The notes below the pieces were generated by a model. It did not search any database, had not been told where the DNA came from, and saw only the letters and a program-made list of their open reading frames with translations. Source: Chloroflexota bacterium (GTDB lineage Bacteria > Chloroflexota > Anaerolineae > J036 > Brachytrichaceae). Taken from it: DNA of 5,544 bases. Position numbers and translations under genes: made by a program. The stretch covers positions 1 through 5,544 of the forward strand of contig JAKALH010000222.1 of NCBI GenBank assembly GCA_021813225.1. Reading direction: 5' to 3'. Numbering within the stretch: position 1 is the stretch's first letter; the number at the start of each line of letters is the position of its first letter. Below are positions 1 to 4,683 of the stretch, in pieces.

Positions 1-161
1 AATATCAGACCGATGAGGCCGAACATCGCCAGCCGGTTGCGGGCAAACCGCATGCGGATGAGCGTCCATTGCGATAGTTGTCCGACCTCACTGACAGGTT
101 CATCAGCCGTAGCTTGCGGTATCGGCGGCGCTAATGGCGCGCCTGTTACAGCATTGCTCAT
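1..161 (-). CDS. ABC transporter permease, DppC/OppC type (N-terminal part only)
   Basis: This is the start of the second permease of the importer; it runs off the left edge of the window, leaving 53 full codons. The visible protein begins MSNAVTGAPLAP, has a Pro/Ala-rich cytosolic tail of about 30 residues, and then reads LSQWTLIRMRFARNRLAMFG, which leads into the first membrane helix. The pattern of a short tail followed by 'W..i..rf.rnrlA..Gl' is the hallmark of the OppC N-terminal region (OppC_N family) in peptide/nickel/oligosaccharide ABC importers. The ATG is preceded by GAGGG at 169-173 with 7 nt spacing, which supports this start. It lies 86 bp downstream of the DppB-type gene on the same strand, in the usual SBP-permease B-permease C order, so it should form a heterodimeric membrane channel with that protein. 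The substrate cannot be told from this fragment. Confidence 0.9.
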   Translation of the reverse strand, partial: MSNAVTGAPLAPPIPQATADEPVSEVGQLSQWTLIRMRFARNRLAMFGLIGLI

Positions 162-247
162 GGTTATTCCCTCACCAATTGATTACTGACTCCCGGATAC
201 ACTTCTGGTACGGCCCGCATCACACAGCAACCCGGTTCTGGCGTGCC

Positions 248-1231
248 TTACTCATAACGAATACGCGGGTCGACCCATGCCAGCAGAATATCCGCCAACA
301 GGTTTCCCACTAACAAGGCAATGGCCAGGAACACCAGGAATGCGCCGGCCAGGTACATGTCTTTCTGGATCAAGGCGTTGAAATAAATCGGGCCGGTTGT
401 CGGCAGGTTGAGCACAATCGCGACAATCGTCTCGCCGGAGATGATTCCCGGCAGACTGCTGCCCAGTACCATGATCAATGGATGGATGGCGTTTCGGAAA
501 GCATGCTTCCAGACGACCACATTTTCCTGCAACCCCTTGGCGCGCGCCGTCTGCACATACTGCATATTCAGCACATCCAGCAGATTGGCGCGCATGACGC
601 GGCTGACCCAGGCCGTGTTGCTGGCGCCAATGACGATGATGGGAATCCACAGGTGATTGAGCAGGTCGAGAAATTTTCCGATACTCCACGGCGCACCCTG
701 ATACTGCGATGAAAACAAACCGCCGACTTCCATGTGGAATGCGTTCTGCGCGAAAACCATGAGCACCAGCGCCAGCAGGAAATTGGGCACAGCCAGCCCG
801 ATAAACTGCAGCACCGTGATGATATAGTCGGGTATGGTATATCGATGTGTAGCGGAATACACCCCCACAAAGATGGCCACCACCCAACTGAAGATAAGCG
901 AACTGATGGAAAATAGCAGTGTCAGGCCGAGGCGGTCATAGATGATCTGGCTGACCGGCATGTTGTAGGCGAATGCCTGACCGAAATCGCCGCGCACAAA
1001 GCCGGATATCCACAGCCAGAAGCGCACGTACTCAGGCTGATCCAGACCATAGCGCTTATACAGCGCGTCAATCTGCCCCTGCGTCAGGTTGCCGCCCATC
1101 TGGCGCAGGCGTTCCACTTCAGACTCCACATAGGAGCCAGGCGGCAACTCGATGATGATGTAACCCAGCACCGTCACAATCACCAGCGTCACAAACATGT
1201 AACCCAAGCGGCGCAATATATAGCTTCCCAT
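248..1231 (-). CDS. ABC transporter permease, DppB/OppB type
   Basis: A 327-residue inner-membrane permease, full length for the DppB/OppB family. The N-terminus (YILRRLGYMFVTLVIVTVLGYIII) is the first membrane helix and carries the family's typical 'LRRl' start; it is followed by a periplasmic loop with 'LPPGSY' at residues 29-34. Further hydrophobic segments lie near residues 104-126, 136-162, 193-212, 254-275 and 292-320. The cytoplasmic loop that docks onto the ATPase is visible as YVQTARAKGL (225-234) and HAFRNAIHPLI (243-253), and the protein ends in the family signature DPRIRYE. The ATG is supported by AAAGGA at 1240-1245, 8 nt upstream. The gene lies 125 bp downstream of the binding protein and 86 bp upstream of the DppC-type permease, all on one strand. 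Family and role are clear; whether the cargo is peptide, oligosaccharide or another solute is not. Confidence 0.95.
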   Translation of the reverse strand: MGSYILRRLGYMFVTLVIVTVLGYIIIELPPGSYVESEVERLRQMGGNLTQGQIDALYKRYGLDQPEYVRFWLWISGFVRGDFGQAFAYNMPVSQIIYDRLGLTLLFSISSLIFSWVVAIFVGVYSATHRYTIPDYIITVLQFIGLAVPNFLLALVLMVFAQNAFHMEVGGLFSSQYQGAPWSIGKFLDLLNHLWIPIIVIGASNTAWVSRVMRANLLDVLNMQYVQTARAKGLQENVVVWKHAFRNAIHPLIMVLGSSLPGIISGETIVAIVLNLPTTGPIYFNALIQKDMYLAGAFLVFLAIALLVGNLLADILLAWVDPRIRYE

Positions 1232-1269
1232 TGCTTATATCCTTTGCCCTCTCATCCCTCTTGGATTGA

Positions 1270-1313
1270 GGGAAGGAGCGCCAGCGGGGAAAAACCGCGC
1301 CGCGCTCCTTCCC
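1270..1313 (-). terminator. Long intercistronic stem-loop between the binding protein and permease genes
   Basis: The arms gggaaggagcgc (1270-1281) and gcgctccttccc (1302-1313) are a perfect 12-bp inverted repeat; inside them gcgg and ccgc can pair again around an A-rich (plus strand) or T-rich (minus strand) loop. It lies in the 125-bp gap after the binding-protein stop codon. There is no run of T after the hairpin in the transcribed direction, so it is not a textbook Rho-independent terminator. Inferred role: a 3' stabiliser or partial terminator that keeps binding-protein mRNA more abundant than permease mRNA, as is known for other ABC importer operons. It could instead be one copy of a dispersed palindromic repeat. 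Confidence 0.5.
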
Positions 1314-1356
1314 ACAGGCGTCCGCATTACCGCAGGCGCCAACAGACTACCGATCT

Positions 1357-3489
1357 TTACAGGTAAGACCAGGTCTCAGGATTGGTGACCGCAGGGAACG
1401 GGATAATCCACGGATTGACGAAACCGCCCAGCTTGAGCTGATCGCGCTTGGGGATATTGGTCAGTTTCTTGCTCTTGATGATGATTCTGGGATAGTTCGC
1501 CACAGTGCCGATGAAGAAGGGCCCCTGGTCCTCGTGGATTGTCCACATCTGCCAGACCAGGCTGGCGCGCTTGACCTCATCGGGTTCGACGATGGCCTTA
1601 GCGTAGATCTGCTGGATCTTCTCGATGGGCGTGCCCTTGTAATCCTTATCGTCCTTGTTGAACCTTGGCGGCTTGCGGTCCCACGGGCTGACGTTTTTCT
1701 CGCTGTTCTCCTGCGGGGTGCCGGCAAACTGCATCAGGCGGCCGCACAATGGCGCCCAGCGGGCCGGCTCGTTCGGGACGACCCAGCTCGGGTACAGCAG
1801 GTGGTCGGGGCCGTCGCCCACTTCCCAGTTTGTGCGGAAGGTGAGATCGCCGCCACCCCACTGCGCGGCGAAGGCGGTCGGCGTGACCTGGTTGACCACG
1901 ACATTCAGGCCGATGGCTTCCCAGTTCTTCTTGGCGATTTCCAGGACGCTCGTGGCCTCCTTGCCGGCGTCAGCCTGTATGTCCACGCGGACCTCAAGCT
2001 TCGAGCCGTCCGGGAAGGTGCGCTTGCCGTCGGCGCCGGCTTTTACGCCGATGCCATCCAGCAGGGACTTCGCCTTATCCGGGTTGTATGCGGCATAGAT
2101 ATCGCGCGCCTTCTGGTAGAAGGCTTGCGCCTCGGCGTTGAAGTTGAACTCGAACGCCTTGGGGCTCATCGTGCCGGTAGTCAGGATACCGGTGTTGTAA
2201 TACACCGTCTTCTGAATCGTAGGGCGATCGAGCGCAAAGGACATGGCCTGCTTGAATTCCGGAGTGCGGTACAGCGCGCGGACCTTGGGGTCCTTGGCGT
2301 CATAGTTCCAGAAGTACATCATGGCCGTGCCGGAGCCGGAGTCCCACAGATACACTTCGTAGCCGCCGGCAGCCGCGTTGTCATTGAGGGTGGAAATGTC
2401 GGCCAGCGTGAAGTCATGGAAGTGCTGGTGATCGATGCTGCCCTGGCGTACCATCAGCATCTCGACCTGGGCATCCTGAACGTTGGTCCAGTCCAGTCCG
2501 TCGATGTAAGGCAACTGGTTGCCCTGAGTATCCACAACGTAGTAGTACGGGTTGCGTTCGGCGGTCAGTCCCTTGCCGGCCTCATACTTGGTCAGGATCC
2601 AGGAGTTCAGCGTCGGCATGTCGGGGTTCGTCCAGGTCTCGGCCTTGGTGTTGAAGTCCTTGAAGTCCTTCTCTGCCGTGTTGTACTTGGGGTGGAACTG
2701 CTTGAGGTAGTGCATCGGGGCGATCCAGCGCGGGCCGATGTTCGCATTCACCCACATGGCGAGACGCTTGGCAGTCAACGGAGACGGCGTGCCGTAGGTC
2801 AGCTTCAAGGTGAAGTCGTCCACCTTGGTGAACTTGACGAGCTTGCCGTTCGCATCCTGGCCGAAGTCCGGCACAGCGTCCGGGTAGCTGGCATTGGTCC
2901 CCTGGACCAGATCGTTCCACCAGAACAGGACGTCGTCGACCGTGACGGGTTGGCCGTCGGACCATTTGAGACCCTTGCGGAAGTTCAGAGTCCATTCGCT
3001 GTTATCCGCGTTAGTCGTCCACGACTCAACCATGCCCGGGGCAATGCCCAAACCGTCGTTGATCCAGCGCAGCGGCGAATGGCCGTACTGTGACTCCTGG
3101 AAGAATCCAGACCAGGTGCCTTTCCAGAAACTGCGGATGCGCCCGCCGTACTTGCCGATGCCGTCGACGGGTGAGACCGTCAGCGGATTCTGCGGCAGAC
3201 GCTCGGCCAGCGGCGGCAGTTTACCAGCCTTGACCAGGTCGGCCAGAGCAGGAGCCTCTTTGGCTGACGCAACGGCTGCGGTAGGAACGGCGGTAGCCGT
3301 AGCTGCCTCAGTCGGGATCGGAGTCGGCGTATTGGCTGCCTGAGGTGCTGTTGTAGCAGCAGGGGCAGACGTGGCTGCCGGTGCCGTTGTTGCCGGCGGC
3401 GCCGATGTGCAGGCGGCGATCACTGCACCAGCGACCCCAAAAGCGGAGACATAAAGAAATTGACGGCGACTTACTTTCTTCTTTAACAC
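1357..3489 (-). CDS. ABC transporter substrate-binding lipoprotein, family 5 (peptide/oligosaccharide type), Tat-exported
   Basis: A 710-residue extracellular solute-binding protein of the SBP_bac_5 (DppA/OppA-like) family. The N-terminus holds a twin-arginine motif SRRQFLY (7-13), a hydrophobic stretch and the lipobox VIAAC, with the lipid-anchored Cys at 27; export is therefore probably by the Tat route, as a lipoprotein. Residues 28 to about 78 are an Ala/Thr/Pro linker. The mature domain opens with LPPLAERLPQNPLTVSPV (91-108) and IGKYGGRIR (111-119). It carries the family motif WTLNFRKGLKWSDGQPVTVDDVLF in pieces (166-189) and NPYYYVVDTQGNQLPYIDGL (313-332), typical of the long 600-700 residue branch. 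The start is GTG: GGAGGA at 3496-3501 lies 6 nt upstream, no in-frame ATG exists before an upstream TGA, and the Tat signal begins right here. It is the first gene of the importer operon. Relatives of this family bind peptides in some cases and sugars in others, so the ligand is unknown. Confidence 0.95.
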   Translation of the reverse strand: MLKKKVSRRQFLYVSAFGVAGAVIAACTSAPPATTAPAATSAPAATTAPQAANTPTPIPTEAATATAVPTAAVASAKEAPALADLVKAGKLPPLAERLPQNPLTVSPVDGIGKYGGRIRSFWKGTWSGFFQESQYGHSPLRWINDGLGIAPGMVESWTTNADNSEWTLNFRKGLKWSDGQPVTVDDVLFWWNDLVQGTNASYPDAVPDFGQDANGKLVKFTKVDDFTLKLTYGTPSPLTAKRLAMWVNANIGPRWIAPMHYLKQFHPKYNTAEKDFKDFNTKAETWTNPDMPTLNSWILTKYEAGKGLTAERNPYYYVVDTQGNQLPYIDGLDWTNVQDAQVEMLMVRQGSIDHQHFHDFTLADISTLNDNAAAGGYEVYLWDSGSGTAMMYFWNYDAKDPKVRALYRTPEFKQAMSFALDRPTIQKTVYYNTGILTTGTMSPKAFEFNFNAEAQAFYQKARDIYAAYNPDKAKSLLDGIGVKAGADGKRTFPDGSKLEVRVDIQADAGKEATSVLEIAKKNWEAIGLNVVVNQVTPTAFAAQWGGGDLTFRTNWEVGDGPDHLLYPSWVVPNEPARWAPLCGRLMQFAGTPQENSEKNVSPWDRKPPRFNKDDKDYKGTPIEKIQQIYAKAIVEPDEVKRASLVWQMWTIHEDQGPFFIGTVANYPRIIIKSKKLTNIPKRDQLKLGGFVNPWIIPFPAVTNPETWSYL

Positions 3490-3495
3490 TTCATA

Positions 3496-3501
3496 TCCTC
3501 C
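3496..3501 (-). promoter_or_regulatory. Shine-Dalgarno site fixing the GTG start of the binding protein
   Basis: GGAGGA on the minus strand sits 6 nt before GTG at 3489-3487. A nearby ATG (3494-3492) has the same ribosome site but runs into TAA after three codons (ATG AAG TGT TAA), so GTG is the working start of the lipoprotein. Confidence 0.8.
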
Positions 3502-3502
3502 A

Positions 3503-3565
3503 TTAGTACTTAAAAGCGCTCACATTGGAAAACGTCAAAAATGACGATTCACTCACTTCGATCAA
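3503..3565 (-). CDS. Possible leader peptide ORF upstream of the binding protein (20 or 17 codons)
   Basis: A short open frame begins at TTG (3565-3563) or, in the same frame, GTG (3556-3554) and ends at TAA (3505-3503). It would encode MIEVSESSFLTF followed by SNVSAFKY. Directly before it lies TAAGGAGGTGAT (3566-3577), a very strong ribosome binding sequence. GGAGG is 4 nt from the TTG and 13 nt from the GTG, so neither spacing is ideal. The TAA overlaps an ATG (TAATG) that opens a six-codon frame running into the lipoprotein start, which would permit translational coupling. The peptide has no recognisable family and no run of a single amino acid that would indicate classical attenuation. 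It is reported because of the ribosome site; it may not be translated. Confidence 0.3.
   Translation of the reverse strand: MIEVSESSFLTFSNVSAFKY
3510..3538 (-). promoter_or_regulatory. Candidate promoter close to the transporter operon
   Basis: On the minus strand TTGACG (3538-3533) is followed after 17 bp by TTTTAA (3515-3510). The -35 is good (5 of 6) and the -10 weak (3 of 6). Transcription would begin about 15-20 nt before the GTG start and still include the GGAGGA site. It competes with the idea of a longer leader transcript from further upstream, since it lies inside the possible leader ORF. Confidence 0.3.
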
Positions 3566-3577
3566 ATCACCTCCTTA
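3566..3577 (-). promoter_or_regulatory. Perfect 12-nt anti-16S (Shine-Dalgarno) sequence in the leader
   Basis: TAAGGAGGTGAT on the minus strand is complementary over all 12 bases to the usual 3' end of bacterial 16S rRNA (ATCACCTCCTTA). It lies about 80 nt upstream of the binding-protein start, too far to serve that gene directly, and immediately before the possible leader ORF. Confidence 0.55.
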
Positions 3578-3587
3578 CTCAACCTGG

Positions 3588-3622
3588 CTGATCTACTTCA
3601 TCAGACCGGGCAACCGCCCGGT
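3588..3622 (-). promoter_or_regulatory. Two adjacent small hairpins ahead of the leader ribosome site
   Basis: Two perfect inverted repeats touch end to end: ACCGGGC-loop-GCCCGGT (7 bp, 4-nt loop, 3605-3622) and CTGAT-loop-ATCAG (5 bp, 7-nt loop, 3588-3604). Neither is followed by a T run, so they are not terminators. Their place just 5' of the perfect Shine-Dalgarno sequence suggests a structured 5' leader, which is inference. Confidence 0.35.
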
Positions 3623-3690
3623 GGGTGAATGCGAGTTTAATGGGCACCAATAGGCAGAGCTGATCAAGAGTGATGTCGAATGCCGTGGTT

Positions 3691-3710
3691 CGGTATGGGA
3701 ACCCATACTG
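3691..3710. repeat. 20-bp near-perfect palindrome (CGGTATGGG/CCCATACTG)
   Basis: The halves cggtatggg and cccatactg pair over 9 positions, with one G-T, around two central bases. As RNA it would form a stem with a four-base loop. It lies about 200 bp upstream of the binding-protein start. It could be a dimeric regulator's site or an RNA hairpin; nothing in the sequence decides between these. Confidence 0.4.
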
Positions 3711-4218
3711 GAGATTGTATGACTGATATCAGGAACACGGGTTGAGAGCGCAATTGGCAGACAGGGCAGCCCGGGTTGTATCTGAACAATGAGGGGCAGT
3801 TTGGCCCTTGCACTGCTTTTAGCGACTTGCGGGGAGTTATTAATTGAAGCTGTTACACCGCGACGACTGTAACCTGTGCGTGTAGCGCCCAAGGCATATT
3901 CAGCCCCGTATCCGAAACAGGTCGGTCGTACTAGCAGCATAAAATCGTGTTGAACCCGGGCAAGCGCGGGATGCTCCTGCAGGTTTTATCAGCCACCAAC
4001 ACCGATGCTTTGCAAATACCTCAAGGTATGACTCTCACAGAAACCCGGCTAAAACGGGAAAGACCTGGCGGTTAACCATCATTTGCCCTTTACGCCGGTC
4101 ACACCCGCTACTATACATCGTTTGGCAGCGCGATCCTGGTGTCGTGAAGAAAATACTTCTACTGATAGAGTCCTCGCACTGACACCAGAACCATTCTGCC
4201 CCAGGAGTCGTAGACTTC

Positions 4219-4246
4219 ACGATAACCGCTTTTCCGGCTTGTTCAA
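4219..4246 (-). promoter_or_regulatory. Candidate minus-strand promoter overlapping operator-like site A
   Basis: TTGAAC (4246-4241) and TATCGT (4224-4219) are separated by 16 bp. Each hexamer matches four of six sigma-70 consensus positions. The -35 lies inside the operator-like motif at 4240-4255. The same -10 hexamer follows the corresponding motif at 4403-4408. A transcript would run towards the transporter operon. Confidence 0.25.
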
Positions 4247-4255
4247 ACGGTTGCA
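4240..4255 (+). promoter_or_regulatory. Operator-like site A (LacI-family type)
   Basis: TGTTCAAACGGTTGCA. Centred on the CG, the core CAAACGGTTG is nearly symmetric and resembles LacI/PurR-family operators (CAAACGTTTG-type). The site recurs with one difference as TGTTCAAACGGTCGCA on the minus strand at 4444-4429, and in part at 4405-4413 and 4300-4306. Confidence 0.4.
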
Positions 4256-4378
4256 ACGGCAGGCCCGTGTTGGGATATTACATGATTCCATATTGACTGT
4301 CAAACGTGCACGGGCATTCATTTCGTCGCCTTTGTTATGCAGCACGCTGAGTCATCCAGACTCATTTCACATAGACCA

Positions 4379-4408
4379 ACGATACACATCGGCGCATGTT
4401 GTTGTCAA
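4379..4408 (-). promoter_or_regulatory. Candidate minus-strand promoter overlapping operator-like site B
   Basis: A consensus -35 TTGACA (4408-4403) is followed after 18 bp by TATCGT (4384-4379, four of six). The -35 overlaps the operator-like motif TCAAACGGT (4405-4413), an arrangement expected for repression. The predicted start near 4372 would give a leader of roughly 880 nt before the binding protein, so it may instead drive an unrecognised small RNA. Confidence 0.35.
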
Positions 4409-4444
4409 ACGGTTTAGTAAAAATCAAGTGCGACCGTTTGAACA
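4405..4444. promoter_or_regulatory. Paired operator-like sites B and C (inverted repeat)
   Basis: TCAAACGGT (4405-4413) and ACCGTTTGA (4433-4441) form a perfect 9-bp inverted repeat with 19 bp between, 28 bp centre to centre. The right arm extends to TGCGACCGTTTGAACA (4429-4444), the reverse complement of site A with one change. Read as DNA these are two opposed operator sites; read as RNA they could form a 9-bp stem with a 19-nt loop that is T-rich on the minus strand. Confidence 0.4.
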
Positions 4445-4564
4445 GGACCCAGCATCGCGTAACTGGGCGCTTTGTTCGCTGGCCACACACAGCACAATGG
4501 CTGTGGAAGTTCTGAACCGATGCCCCGACAGAGGCAGAAGTAATAGCAGTGCAGCGGTGCGAGG

Positions 4565-4637
4565 TGGTGACGACTGGACTTGAACCAGTGACCAAGGGCT
4601 TATGAGTCCCCTGCTCTACCGTCTGAGCTACGTCACC
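4565..4637 (-). tRNA. tRNA-Met (CAT), probably elongator
   Basis: A full 73-nt cloverleaf on the minus strand: acceptor GGTGACG/CGTCACC pairs perfectly, followed by T8 A9, D stem GCTC/GAGC with GG in the loop, an anticodon loop CTCATAA with CAT at 4604-4602, T stem ACTGG/CCAGT with loop TTCAAGT, and discriminator A. The 3' CCA is not encoded; after the discriminator the sequence reads CCT. The paired G1-C72 argues against initiator tRNA. Anticodon CAT also occurs in the lysidine-modified tRNA-Ile2, whose variable-arm and T-arm sequence is similar, but the acceptor (ending ACG, with A5-U68) looks more like elongator Met. The anticodon stem is imperfect: G27-U43, three G-C pairs, then an A31-G39 mismatch. 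It lies 42 bp downstream of the aldolase but appears to have its own promoter. Confidence 0.93.
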
Positions 4638-4654
4638 ACTGAAGCAGCACGAGG

Positions 4655-4683
4655 ATTCTAGCGGAATGGCCCCCCCTCGTCAA
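4655..4683 (-). promoter_or_regulatory. Promoter for the tRNA, overlapping the aldolase stop codon
   Basis: TTGACG (4683-4678), a 17-bp spacer and TAGAAT (4660-4655) give five of six matches at each hexamer with ideal spacing. The start would fall near 4648, about 11 nt before the mature tRNA. The TGA stop of the aldolase (4682-4680) lies inside the -35 hexamer, and the spacer contains a run of seven G. Confidence 0.65.

Larger units (their letters stand above)
3490..4564. other. 1,075-bp intergenic region without a convincing protein gene
   Basis: This stretch separates the transporter operon from the tRNA. Open frames exist on both strands (for example 3593-3940 minus and 4083-4583 plus), but their translations show no known motif, are rich in Ser, Arg, His and Pro without any fold pattern, and lack ribosome sites; the plus-strand one runs into the tRNA. 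What can be seen instead is regulatory-type structure: the leader signals at 3503-3622, a 20-bp near-perfect palindrome at 3691-3710, the palindrome CTGATATCAG at 3723-3732, an inverted repeat GTTACA/TGTAAC at 3852-3873, and the operator-like cluster at 4240-4444. The middle (about 3880-4130) holds nothing I can name. Confidence 0.6.

Noticed and set aside
1534..3093. A 519-codon open frame on the plus strand opposite the binding protein.
   Set aside because: It is fully antisense to a gene with clear family motifs. Its translation is Val/Leu/Gly/Arg-rich with no domain, as expected from the third-position bias of the real gene.
3678..3704. Resemblance to 5S rRNA: the minus strand reads GTTCCCATACCGAAC then CACGG, like the conserved 5S loop.
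   Set aside because: The match ends there; the following AAGTTAAG and the 5S closing helices are missing, and the match is explained by the local palindrome.
3795..3820. GCAGT-loop-ACTGC followed by TTTT on the plus strand, looking like a small terminator.
   Set aside because: The stem has only five pairs and four T, and no plus-strand gene lies upstream.
3593..3940. A 115-codon minus-strand open frame upstream of the transporter.
   Set aside because: The translation shows no motif or fold pattern, and it runs through the two hairpins at 3593-3622. I found no ribosome site supporting its start.
3490..4564. Searched for CRISPR repeats, insertion-sequence ends and integrase attachment at the tRNA.
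   Set aside because: There are no regularly spaced repeats, no transposase remnant, no terminal repeats with target duplication, and no second copy of the tRNA 3' end in the window.
4083..4583. A 166-codon plus-strand open frame in the intergenic region.
   Set aside because: It has no ribosome site, no recognisable motif and an odd composition, and it runs into the tRNA gene on the other strand.
4649..4680. Inverted repeat ACGAGG/CCTCGT between aldolase and tRNA, considered as an aldolase terminator.
   Set aside because: It has only six pairs with a 20-nt loop and no T run, and the same bases are better explained by the tRNA promoter.
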